From: Otis tarda
Taxonomy: Eukaryota > Chordata > Aves > Otidiformes > Otididae
Length of the DNA stretch: 64,000 bases
NCBI GenBank assembly: GCA_026413225.1
Contig: CM048554.1
Location: 54,519,463-54,583,462, forward strand
Reading direction: 5' to 3'
The notes below the pieces were generated by a model, which saw nothing but the letters and a program-made list of their open reading frames with translations, was not told the DNA's origin and did no database searches. The position numbers and the translations under genes are program-made. Of this stretch, positions 52,200 to 64,000 are shown one piece after another; position 1 is the stretch's first letter; each line of letters begins with the position of its first letter.

Positions 52200-52920
52200 C
52201 ATGTAGTAAGTGATCCCCACTAAAAGGCCAGTGCTGCAGGTTGTTGCCTTTTGTATGGACCAGCACTAACGAAGCCCCCTCTTCAGTTTCCCATGTATTT
52301 CACAGCACTTCAGGAATCTCCTGTTCCAATTCTGAAGCTGGAGAAAGAGGGATTTAAAGGGATACTCAAATATCTGCCTAATTTTGCAGCCTGCCTTACA
52401 CTCCCTTCTCTTGCCTCTCACAAAGACGTGATCTGGTTTCACCTCTTCCCTGCTGTGACTCCTCATCCTCCTCGACTATTTGCTTTCCTTCTCAACTATT
52501 TGGTCCTATCCTCTCCCACAACACTCATCATCCAGTATCACTCTGCCCTGTCCCCACACATCTTCACCACCACACCTGATGGTTTCTGTCCACAGCCTCC
52601 TCAGTTTTCTCCACATCCGTACCTTGCCTGCTTCTTACATCGATCTGCTCATGTCTATCTCTTTACCTCTGGGCCCTCACCCCATTGGCCTGCTGGTCAC
52701 AGAAGCCACAATCTGAGCAAAGTTCTGCTAGTTTTCTAATTTCTCACTTTTCCTTTCAAACTCTGGCCTACCCAGCTGGAATCTCTCTTCCAAAGTCCTG
52801 TTTTCAGTGATGATGCCCTGCCATCATCCTTTCTCAAATTCCCTGATGCATTTCCTTTCTCCTTTTACCACCACTAGTCTTGAGTGCCTTTACTTTTCAT
52901 TCAATTGTGACTAACATACA
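52200..52920. other. Pyrimidine-rich block with a 162-codon plus-strand frame
   Basis: The plus strand is dominated by C and T from about 52290 to 52870. The frame at 52251-52739 is the longest open frame in the window (162 codons). It is rich in Pro, Leu, Ser, His and Phe, as expected from CT-rich DNA. I recognise no domain, signal peptide or catalytic motif. On the gene strand the block is a long purine-rich tract. Coding status is doubtful. Confidence 0.4.
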
Positions 52921-55900
52921 AGGACTTGAGCTACATAGCACCAGCTTGCCTTCCTTTTACTTTAGAAATTTAATTAAAAAGAAAGACTGCTTTTACAGCC
53001 ATCTATATAAAGCACATATCCTGAGGTCAGACATTTGATTTTTTTTTTGCTGATGCTGAGAGTTTCATTACATCTTACGTGAGCAACCAACATTACTCAT
53101 GTTCATTTTTAAGGGGGAAAAAAGCCATAAAAGCTCTCTAAAACTGAAAACACTTTTTATCTCATTTAATTAGCTAAAGGATATGCTTTAAACCTTGTGA
53201 GAAGGGGCGTGAGCAAACTCTCCACAAACTCTCCTCCTTTAAACTGACTCTGATTTGTGTAGTCACCTATTCATAGCATATACTTACATCTAGAACTTGT
53301 CAAAATGCACACCTGTCAAGTCTCAAACAGCACATGAATCATCAATCCTCTGTCATGCTGTTTTTACCCCCAAATTCGCTGCATATCATGGCAGACACTT
53401 CCCAGCAAGCCGCAAAGGCCTCAGAGCAGAGAGCCTGTAATGCAGCTGAGCTCTAACAGCAGGCAAATTCTTTTTCAGGATGTCGCGGGCAAGCACCCAC
53501 AACATGAAATGACATATCATGTACCAATATACCTTGTTTCCTCTTTAAAAGCATGGTGTAAACCTGCTCATAAGCACTTCACGTACAGCATATGTTTCAC
53601 TGACACTTATTTACACTTGCATTGCAATAGATCTCAAAGGTCCAGTCAGGACTGGAGAACTCTGGGTAGTGAATATAAAAATTACACTCCTAATTCTGCC
53701 TTTACGGACAACATTCGACATGAAAGATGTTACATGAAGTTCTCCATTCATTATCTACATCTAACATTAAATTGAGGTTCAAACATTAAAATAAAGTTCA
53801 AAATCCATAAAAGCAAAAATTACTTTGATATAATGTATGTGAAATGGAATTATTAAAAACTATAGTAAGAAAGAACTTGATATCATGAGAAGGAATTATG
53901 CCTAGGTTAAAATAATACACGTTTTCCAGTTGCATTTTTAATTTTCTTTAGAAGGAAACACTCACTGTCATTAGATATATTTTTAAAATAGTATTTGTGA
54001 TCCAAATAAATAAAAAGTGACTTTCGAACACTGCCTACACTAGTTTTTACACTGTCTGATATATTCTACAGGTTACTCCAAAATTAGTAAAAATAAGAAA
54101 ACAGATCATACTGCACTCCATTAATATATCACAGTGAAATGCTGCTTCTGAGTATTAAGCCACTGTAAGTGCAATGAAAAACAAAGATACGCTACTGCAG
54201 TCTCTACAACTGCTTTTTACTCAAATTTCAAATTCCTGGTCACAAAAGAAGAAGACAAAAACCTTCCTATGTCCACAGAAATTTTTCTACCTCCACAGCT
54301 TAAGCTCCCACGCCACACATACCTCACATCATTTTAATGCTACCATCCTATATTATTTCTGCTGTAAGAACTGCAAACTACTTATTTGCTCGCTCCTGGT
54401 ATTCAAGCTGGGTAATGCAATTGAATATGTTCATTATTGTCTGATTCTTTTGCATTGATACAACGATAAAAAGACAGTCATTCTAAAAAAAAGTGACATT
54501 AAGTCAAGTTTCAAGAACTCTTCTTAAGCTTCACCACATTTTAGGGAATTATGTCCTTAACAGCAGGTCTTTATTAAACTAACAGCACTCCTTAAAGATC
54601 TTCAAAGATTCTAGAACTTCAGCATCTTTCAGAGTTAGCTCAAAACTAACGTAATTAAAATTTAAAAATAATTAATCATTTGAAAGTTCAGTGTCATTAG
54701 AATGCAAATTGCCTATAATAAACTTGATTTGGCCCACTTGAGAATAAAGACCACATTCATAATGCCTAAGTACCTAACTGTGCAACAGATCCGGCACTCT
54801 ATTTCTCAACTACAATCATACTCGCCTTCTTCCTGATTATGTGATCACTGCAAAATAATGCTGATTAAGATATTTTTATTTTGGCCGCATTTCACCTCAT
54901 GACAATTTCAATCACTGAACCTTCAGTGCAGCTGAATCACCAAAATCTATTACTACTTCAAAAAAGATCAACGATTCCCATTAATATAAATCAAACTTTC
55001 AACAGTCTTCATTTCGAAGACAACAAATACATTTCCCAACACCTGTAACTACCTTACAGCATACATTTTCTGTAAGTAGTAAGTTCCTAAATAAACCACA
55101 TATGTCTGTGCACATGCATGCACATACATAAGAGATTCTTGCAAGCCCTTTTTGGTTTAATCCACACGTCCTTTGTGTCACCAAGGGTGTAGTAAAGTAT
55201 AATTCTGGAACCCAGATCACTGATCGATCAAATTCAAGCTTCAACTTATTTTTTTATTCAGTTTCTCTGTTCAGTTTTTAGGCCCCTTATGCTTCTATTA
55301 CCTAAACATAAAAAGGTTTTCAAACCACGCTTTAAGGGCGTATTGTTTCAACTCAAGCCTTCAGAGTTCCTAAAGAATCAAGTGAAGGGATTCGCTATAT
55401 GGTACTTCTGAACTGACCTTTATGCTACTGAGCACATCATTTATTTCAGTACTACCATTGATGCCAAGTCAGAAATAATAGACCTCAAAACCATGAGCTC
55501 TTACTCGCATGTATTTGCAGGGCTGAACCTAAATTAAGTCTTTTTTTGATCTTACTCCCTATAGTAATGCACTGGAAAAGAAAAGTTTCACAAGTGGTGA
55601 TACTAAATGCATAAAATATTCACTGAGTTCTGAAAATTCTTTGAATGCTTTTACCCAAGTTTTCTCTCAAAAGTTTTGTTTACTAGAAACTTGAAAGGAA
55701 AAGTCATGGCAAGACATAGCACACACAAACAACTTTGAGATACACAATGGGATAATAAGCAAGTTGGACACACTATCAGAAGAGTACAGAACATTAATTC
55801 ATATACAAATGCAGCAGTTTTCAGAAGAAAGCGTACTCATTTAGTTACCTCAATAAAGCTACCACACTTCAGAAGTAGGTAACATACACAAATTTTAATT

Positions 55901-56906
55901 AGTGCTTATAATTTTTAAATATTACAAATCTACATATTTCACATAAATATTTAAATGGAAATTGTAGTCTAATAAAAATAGATTGCAGTTACAGGTAAGA
56001 AAACAATTTGAAAATATAAGTCATAATTAAGTCAAAAGCAAAATGAATGCCAGGAATTCATTAATTTTCACTCTGGAATTAGTTTATATAAAGTTCATTC
56101 TATGAAAAAAAAGTACTTGTAGGGAGGTGAATTTGTAGCTCAGTTTTCCAAATGTGACCTTGTTCCACAGATCACAAAAGAGCAAGTTAAGTAGTTCACA
56201 GTAAAATGCAAGTAAATACAAACATTTCTTTTTAGTATGGATAATTTATGTTCCACATTATATGACTGAACTCATTTTGCTAATTATTTCATCATCTTCC
56301 CCTGTTCAGCAAGAGTCCTCAGTTCAAACACCTGGCCATGACACCACTTCTTCCTCCAGACTTTAATCCATTTTCTTGAGCAACATACTAAATCAGTGCA
56401 AGCTTAACAACTACGTGAAAGATGGTCAAAACTTTCCAAAATCCAAATCCTACAAATTCTTAACACTTATCCATATGAAAACCAAATGTTATTATTAAAA
56501 ATGAAGATCAGTCATAATGGAGCATCAAATGTGTATTTGGACCTAGTTATACTTGAAGGTATGGTCATGAGTGTATCCATCCATATAATTGCCAAACAGA
56601 GCTTGTTACTTTTAAATCACTCTTGACAAATGGGTCAAAGTCCTAGGTGAAACCAAATTATTTCCATAACAACCCACTGCACTCCCTAACTAACATGAAA
56701 AACATGAGAATTGTAACACTTCCCCTCTCACACTCTGAACATTCCCTCCACCCCCCCACCCCATCTCAAATCCTTAGGGAAGTGTGGCAACTCTTGCCCT
56801 CGTTAACACCTATTTTTTTGATTGTTACTCTGTATTTACTCAGAACTTAACCACAAAACATTCGTATTAGTTGCAGCTTGGCTTCATTAGTGGCAGCATT
56901 GCTTAT

Positions 56907-56941
56907 AAAAAAAACCAAACAAAAAAAAACACCAAAAACCC
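56907..56941. repeat. A/C-only low-complexity tract
   Basis: Thirty-five consecutive bases contain only A and C on the plus strand, of the same kind as the tracts at 8807 and 45288. A similar 30-base A/C-only stretch lies at 46455-46484. Confidence 0.85.
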
Positions 56942-59068
56942 TTAATTTTTTGCTTTTCTTCAAATTGTCTAATTACATCTTAGCAAATAAAAATGATTAC
57001 TGAAACTAAATGTGATATTCTTAGGTCTATATTATGTCAAACAAAGGGAAAATTTAGCATTTATATGCAACACATGCAAGAATTCAAAATGTATTTCCCC
57101 TCAACAACGTTGTTTACAACTTTTCACACCTATCTATAACTCGTCAACTTTCTACATCTTTCCACTAAAATCCTTCTCCATTTATCATAAAAATATAATA
57201 TTCAATTGATTATTTAAATATTCTCAGATTATCTCAAAGTGCATTCAAAAAACATCTGTACAATAAGAAACACACACCTGGAAAATCTGAATTGAGTCCA
57301 GCTATAGTAACTACTGTAAGCAACTTCAGCAACATTCATTCAGAGGAAATGGGCTGCTTATCTAACTGCCTAAATGGAAAGGACTCTTTCATACAATAAG
57401 GTATTTGGGGATTACTTTCTTGTTATTTTTTCAAATAACGATGGCACATAAATTAAAAATGTTACATACAGCAGCAAACGGAAGGCTGGTATTTTCAATA
57501 GCCATTGTGTACATGTTTTACAGCTAGTCCATAAAAAGCAAACAAACCAGAAGTGCAGAATACAGTCCTCAAAGAATTGTAGCAGAGGTGGTATTCAGAA
57601 ACATTTGGTTTTCATCCTCTAGATTTACAATCGTTCTCAGACAAACCTAGATTTATTTTTAAACTAATAATTTAAAATAATTAATAAAATGACTGAACAT
57701 CATCACCACCAACAAAACCCTTTATGCATAAATATACATGAATTACTGTCAGGAGAGTGACACAGAGCTGACACAGAGACACTCTCGCAGTCACAGCACG
57801 TGTCTGCATCCAGATCTCGTTAAAATTTCTACCCATCACCTGACTGAAACCAGATATGACTAAGCAGAAGGTGTTTCAAAGACAGTTCACTTTTTGCATG
57901 CTCTGCAAAAGCAGGTGGGTGGCAGGAGAGACTCCTAAACCCGCTCAGCCTACAACAGCATCCCCTCGCTTCTTCATCCCAGAGCAACACCCTGGGAACC
58001 AGCCGGAGGGGTGGGAACAGACATCTTCCGCGAACAGGTGCTGCAACTGCACCAAAACTTTTAACTCAGAGACTCCAATCAACCACAAGGCACAATTAAC
58101 AGGAAACCAAGCTTTATTAGTCACTTCTGCTCACAAAATTACTTCTCGGGGTGTGTTGCTTTTCTGTTTTCTGGGGTGAGTCTGTATCCAGACTCCTAGC
58201 GTAACTAGCAGATATACCTGCTTGAGAACTGATTACTCCCTCCAGCTCCTGTAGCAAACAGATATTTTTTTTAAAAGAAAAAAAAAAAGGAAAAAAAAAA
58301 GACAGATATTTCACATAAATTTTAGGCAACTCCAAGGGTAACAAATTCTGTGATTTACTATTTCTTTTGACATGCAAATATGGAAAAGATGATTAACAGG
58401 AAAGTGAGATTTCACTTTATGAAGCTGAGAAATCTTTCTCTAGAAACCTGACATCCAAAGAATATTTCTCCTAGGAAAATAATTTAATACACGTTAACTT
58501 CGGAAATTACTGCAATGGGTTTTCAAGATGTCTTGGGCCCAAACCCTCGGAAGAATGCAAACATTTAATTTTGATTGAAATCAACAGGACACCTGTGACT
58601 ACAAACTGTCAACCCTGATGCAAACTGCCAGCTTTGGACAAGACAGAATTACAGAGTTGTGAAATGTACTTGTGTACACAAGGGTTCATTACAAAAGAAC
58701 GGCAAAGAAAGGACACTTCAGAGAATGAGAATTAAGTATTGACTAGTGTATTAGAAAGATGTCCAAGTCCACAATAAGGGAGTAATAAATATACACAACA
58801 CTCAGCTTCCTCACTCCTCATTTTGTTTGTATTTCATTGCAATTTTTACTTACTTATACAGAGGAGCAAACAAAACTTTACCAGTAGGGAGCATCTTGGT
58901 ATGACATACCATACCATCAGAAGTGTTCAAAACATTTATTTTCTTGCTTTTAATTGTGATTGTTTTCTGATTTAACAGAACAGGTATTTATATACTTTTA
59001 ACTACAAAGCTTATCTTCCAATGATAATGGATTTTTAACTTTATAAATAAAATCTATCATACATTTAA

Positions 59069-59080
59069 GAGAGAGAGAGT
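59069..59080. repeat. Short (GA) microsatellite
   Basis: Five to six GA units occur in AT-rich intron DNA, too short to be informative. Confidence 0.7.
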
Positions 59081-60419
59081 TTAGTGGTGTATGTTAACAA
59101 TTACTACTCCTTCATATCTTGCTTCCATAAAGTTACTCTGATGTAAATTTAATCAAATTACTTTCCTATAGTTTCTTCTGAGTATTTCCAGGTAAATCTC
59201 TCAGTCTTTTCACCAAACATCAACTTACCCAGCTAACTTACAATGAAGTCATTGGGATCTTGAATATCAGAATTCACCCAACACCAAACTTTCTCAGATG
59301 ACTTACACAACCTTTACAAAAGGTTCTTTCTATTGGAGTCAGTTACTGCATGTTCTGGTCATTATGAGTTTTCCCTAGTTGGAATTTTTTTTTTTTCCGC
59401 ACTGTGTTTTCTGCATAAACCACAGTGCAGTGCCTCCCCTCTATCAACCTACAAAGGACCAATATCAACCACAGAGATAAATCCTACTGCTTGCTCCTTT
59501 ATAAATTTCAAATAATGAACCACTCAGTACTATTTCAAGTGTCAACAGAATCTCTGGCTTAACACAACTGTTAATTTAAATCACCTACTACTGCATGTGA
59601 GAAAGAATGGAAAGTGCATTTGTTTTAACCCAACATTAGTACTTGATTTCATTTAGTTCATGCACAAAGATGGTGGTAATAATATTAACCTCAGTAAAGT
59701 ATACAAGCTGCATAGACAAACTTTCACCCACATTGTGTTAAAGCACTTCTTCACAAACCTCAGGATAAATGGATGCCCTAATCTTAAAATAGTTCTGAAT
59801 CTCAAGAAGAATTCAACTTGAACTCAAGAAACAGTGACTGTCAGTGACTTGGGTTGCTAGTCGTCAAAACAGGCAACACTCGCTTTAGCTTTTCCTCACT
59901 CTTACTAGTTGGCAGCGTAGCTTGCCTAGGCTCCATCTGTTAAGTGAAGAACCACTCTCACTGTAGTATTTTCCCAATTTACACTTATTTCAGTACATTT
60001 TAGAAGAAATGTGAACTTAGTACTTGTGAAAGTTATTGGACTGGTGAGTACTAGCTGTCTGAAATAAGGGCAGGGCAGGTTTCCTCACAATGTCCTGACC
60101 AACATGCCTTATCTGAGTAACACTTCTACAGATAGAGGCATTTCAACTTTTTTGGCTCAATCAAATCACAAATACCTGTGCTGATACTAATACAAAGATT
60201 AAATAAACAAGAAAATGCATTAGATACACTTCAATCAGCAAGACCTAATGAAATTTACTCCCAAGGGCATAAGGAAGTAGGCAAAGTAATTTCTGCCTCA
60301 TTAGAGATTCTATTCAAGAACAAACAGAGAATGAACACAGCTCCAGAAGATCTAAAATGGGTGGGAAAAGGAATTTTCATTTTTGTAAAAATGTAAATTC
60401 CACATCCACATTTACCCCC

Positions 60420-60442
60420 TAAAAAAAAAAAAAAAAAAAAAA
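60420..60442. repeat. Poly-A run of about 22
   Basis: A run of about 22 A lies in plus-strand orientation. The sequence before it does not resemble a retroposed cDNA that I can identify, so it is recorded as a simple repeat. Confidence 0.9.
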
Positions 60443-60831
60443 CAACCTGTCCTGCAGCCTAAAAACACAGAATTCAAGCTTGACATATGAATGCCACCAC
60501 AGGAGATGAACAAGTTACTGAAATTAGCAGTCTGCATCACTAGAGGACTAAAAACATATACGCTCTCCAGCTTCAAGTCAATCTATTCATTTCCAGTCAT
60601 GAACTGTAAAGAATAGTGGTGGGCTGAAGTTTGCTTATAGTTAGCTGAATCCCAGTAAGCAAAACAGGCTGTTGCACTCCAAAGAAAGTAACAATGATAA
60701 TGGAATTATGATATACATCAGTGAAGGCATTACAACAACCAAACCTACTCCCTCATTTATAATTTTTCCATGACTGTGAAGAGATAATAAGGCATAGTCT
60801 GTGTTAACTAAGCTATTGAGAATTTTTATTT

Positions 60832-60915
60832 ACATATACATGTGTACGTGTGCACCCAAACATACATGTATATATACACACATATATTCCACACGTACAT
60901 GTATATTCCACTAAA
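60832..60915. repeat. Imperfect TACATATA/CACA-rich tract
   Basis: Alternating purine-pyrimidine sequence (TACATATACATGTGTACG, CATGTATATATACACACATA) extends for about 80 bases. It may be a decayed CA/TA microsatellite. A shorter similar stretch lies at 63692-63718. Confidence 0.7.
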
Positions 60916-63900
60916 TGGAAATTTCCACAGGAATGGCATGCCTGTAGGTAATGCCACATTTCTTAGATCAACTTACTGCCTCCAAACAAATCTCAATCAA
61001 AAGGACCACAAAGGGAGAAAAAAAAAAATCTTCTCAAATTTAGGCTTCTTTTTGAGCAGCGCTATCTGTTTTCTCTGGAAGATGGAAAGAATAGCTTGAA
61101 AATAATGCATGAAAGTGTAATTTAAACAATCCTCCAAAAGAGAGGCTGAATTTGCAAAATTCAGAGGGACAAGTCACACACACTGGAAAAACAGCTTCAG
61201 TCCTCGAAAAGTGACACAACTTCTGTGGCAACCTAAGAGCTAGATTTCCTAAGGTTTAAGTGGAAGTCAAGACACCAAACCCACACAGGTAACAAAGAAA
61301 GCCAAATTTGATATCAAATCAGCACCACAGTTAAGAAAAGCAAATTTTAACTGCTAGTAATTAGCTCTGCTGTTTAAGTTTGGTGGCCAAACATCCCTTT
61401 GAACAATATACTGATTTTTTTTTTTCAGTAAGGAAAATAAAAGAAAAAAAAAATCCTTCTTCTAAAAGGTTCCTTCCCCATAGAAGCACCTAGATTCCTA
61501 TGTATCTTAATATAATTATATAGTCAGATGAAGATATTTATACGTAAGCTACAGAATCCTCTGACAGAAGAGTAAACAGTTAAAAAACCACAACAAAACA
61601 ACAGATATCTGAGCAGACCTAAGAATGAGTGTAGCCTTCAAGGAAGTGCTCTGCTTCTTAAAGCCCAGTTGTTTTTTGAACCCAAGCACAGCGGAAGCAA
61701 TTTCGGAGCATTCTAAACAGCTGTCTCCCCCTCAGCCTCTACTATGGTCTGGTGAGTGAAAGAAGTGTAAAGTCTACCCCAGACACATCCAAATTCTTGT
61801 GCCGATATAAGAGACAGCACCATCAGAAGAAATCAAACCAAACCAACACCAAACAAACATATTTCAACACCTTCTGGCCCAAAACTCAGCAGACCACAGC
61901 AGCCTGTGATGACTGGTAAAACAAGCAAAAAATCCTTCTGTGCAGTGTACAACTCCTTTTCCTCTTCAGCAGATGACACCACTGTGTCTCCACACAAGAT
62001 GGTAAGTATGCCTCACCTAGTGCACAGCTACAAGACAGATGAACTGAAATTAAAATCTTAGATTTTATGGGGTTTTTTTTAAATATATGTTTAAAGTGCA
62101 AGTTTGAAATAGTAAGCAAAAGGTAACAAAGTTAACAAACAGGGCACTAAAACAGGATCACAAGCTTACAACTGAGTTCCCAAGTTTTCAATTTCATTCT
62201 GAAGGAAGCAGCAAATGGAGGTTCAAAGCAGCATCTTTTCTTGTAATGAAATATGCTATAATTTTCTAGACACCACAAATACATTTCTATGTCAACACTA
62301 GTGACATATCTGTTACTAGAGGACCTAGCACACCTGAAATGCTGCAAGGACATGTGGTGGTCAGGAAATTCAGCATAAGCGGGGAACCTTAGAAGACCTG
62401 GTGAAAGCAGACACAAAAAGAATACTATTACCTTGTTATGCTTGAGAGAGTCAAGCAAAACTCTGCAATATACTAGAAGGGTAACAATGTTCATGTTGGG
62501 AGGAGAACCAAAAGAACAGTTGAGGCCCTCTTGCTACCTCAAACTTTTAGAAGAAAACAGATGAGTAACTCAGACTCCATCCTTTTGGCTGTAAATGAAC
62601 AACAGACATTTCTAAGTTTGAATCACTGTACAACTGCAAACAATCTTACTAGATCTGAAAGAAATTATTTTAGTATCTACTCTTACTATCACCTTTTCTA
62701 GATTTAAAATGAGTTTGTAAGTCAGCTATTTTCTTGAAAGATTCTGAATTATTTTTTTTAAAATATGATCGACTTAAATACCAAAGACGCAGATTTTGAA
62801 AAACATAAATATAATTCCCCAGACACAATATCCAACAATTTCCTACTTACTAGCAGTAAGTTTTAATTCATCACAAAAACTGATCAGTAAATTAGAGAAT
62901 CCTAACTAGTAAATTAACCTAAACCAACTAACTGTACAAAGAGAAAATCATATTTCTCCATGTGATGGATAGAATCTATGAAGCTGTGCACATAAAGCCA
63001 TTAGAGGAACAAGGACTCATGCATCAAGTTTCATATGCTCTACTCACTATTTGAACTCAAAGAAAAAGTATACCATGGAAGGAACACCATGAAAACAATC
63101 TTATTAACAATTTCTTCTCAGACACCAAAAAAGGTTTGGGGACTTTGTTTTGGTTTTTTTTTTTTTAAAAGAACTATATCTTCTACCTTTGAAACACTAT
63201 GATGGTTTGGAGCTTTTTATAAAGCATCAAAGAGATTTAAGGAAGCATTCATGACGGATGTCACCCGGATGCGTCTAAGAGTATTACAGCAAATAATCTG
63301 CATCATCTTCCGTTTCTCCCACTACCTAAAGTCAGGTAGAGAGAAGGAAAAATTATTATGACTTACTTGAGTTATGCAGGCTTATAGGGTTATTTGTTCA
63401 GCTCTTTCCCCAATTCTTTCCTTATCAAATATAGGTAATAGATAAAAATCTACTCTGAGTCCTGCTTCTGTGCCTCCAGGAAAAGGAAATCTTGCTTCAT
63501 TCCCCATCCCTTAAGCCCTGAAGTACATGTGACAGTGTAAACCAATTCTTGCCCCATGAGTAGCAATTTCTCTCACTGATCCAAGAAACAAACATTTTGT
63601 ACTTATTGAAAACAGTAAAGAACCCTTCATCATTTTGCACATGGGGAAAATATTTATTTCCTGACCAGGTTTGAGAAATACTTCAGATGCCATATATATG
63701 TGTGTACATGCACACAAATTTGTTGTCAAGATTACAGGTGTGAATTTTTTGAAAGCTGGGAGGCAAGGCGGCAGCCAACATTCAGTTCTTACCCTGTTGA
63801 TACTCTCAACAGAACCCCACGCACGTAGTTAAGTGCAGCCTGTACATAAATTTTAAACTGTCATTTTCAGATCACATTTTGACTTATGAATATAACATAC

Positions 63901-64000
63901 TGGAATGCATAAATGGATGAAAACATTTAAGCAAATAGATAACCAAGCAATTTTAATAGAAAAATTTGGATGTTTTCCATTTTATAAAGACCTTACCACA

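Larger units (their letters stand above)
46386..64000 (-). other. CDC42BPA: CDC42BPA intron upstream of the glycine-loop exon (3' part, at least 17.6 kb)
   Basis: The reading frame at 46385 needs an upstream exon ending in G (phase 1) that encodes the first 59 residues. I looked on the minus strand for its conserved start (MSGEVRLRQLEQF) and saw no match up to 64000. The stretch is therefore treated as intron and the first exon placed beyond the window. It contains the GC-richer block 47560-49660, the pyrimidine-rich block 52200-52920, several A/C-only tracts and unassigned AT-rich DNA. No CpG-island-like promoter is visible. Confidence 0.8.
52921..64000. other. Intron stretch with no assigned gene
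   Basis: Eleven kilobases of AT-rich DNA with simple tracts (56907, 59069, 60420, 60832, 63144-63166). A GC-richer patch at about 57850-58180 has a 107-codon plus-strand frame with two Cys-x-x-Cys-like pairs but no recognised zinc-finger spacing. The first coding exon of CDC42BPA was not found here. Confidence 0.5.

Noticed and set aside
57856-58179. 107-codon plus-strand frame with Cys pairs as a zinc-finger protein
   Set aside because: The Cys spacing fits no finger class I know and there are no matching His residues. The frame reflects a GC-richer patch.
46386-64000. First coding exon of CDC42BPA (MSGEVRLRQL start) and its promoter
   Set aside because: No matching minus-strand sequence and no CpG-rich promoter-like stretch was found. 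It probably lies beyond 64000.

Overview
The window is ordinary vertebrate nuclear DNA, most likely avian. It is AT-rich, has no operon-like packing, and carries several 3'-end copies of CR1, the dominant retrotransposon of bird genomes. The young CR1 copies have the avian form: imperfect ATTCTATGA-type ends followed by the HWNRLPREVV reverse-transcriptase tail. The sequence does not let me name the species.

The only protein-coding gene I can support is on the minus strand. Four spliced exons (46294-46385, 39639-39722, 35359-35454, 30560-30708) join in frame and encode residues 60-200 of CDC42BPA (MRCK-alpha), the Cdc42/Rac effector kinase that phosphorylates actomyosin regulators. Together they cover the end of the N-terminal region, the glycine-rich ATP loop, the ATP-anchoring lysine, helix C, the hinge, and the protein up to the Arg of the HRD catalytic motif. 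Every junction has GT/AG borders and phases that fit. The paralogue CDC42BPB is excluded by family-specific residues. The first coding exon must lie above 64000. I found no further exon below 30560, so the catalytic-loop exon probably lies to the left of the window.

Layout: 1-30559 is intron sequence after the HRD-containing exon. It holds one MIR-like SINE, three old plus-strand CR1 remnants, one younger minus-strand CR1, low-complexity tracts and otherwise unremarkable DNA. From 30709 to 46293 are three shorter introns (4.6, 4.2 and 6.6 kb) with three minus-strand CR1 copies, one of about 1.2 kb. From 46386 to 64000 is the 3' part of the intron that precedes the glycine-loop exon. It includes a GC-richer stretch with many chance open frames (about 47.5-49.7 kb), a long pyrimidine-rich block (about 52.2-52.9 kb) and A/C-only tracts.

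I see no tRNA, rRNA, recognisable snoRNA, CRISPR array, bacterial-type feature, complete retrovirus or complete transposon. No new biological system is evident. The most useful second looks are the hairpin at 36456-36486, the two similar pyrimidine-rich blocks, the recurring single-strand-type G/T tracts, the GC-richer stretch in the upstream intron, and a few minus-strand open frames that could be cryptic exons.
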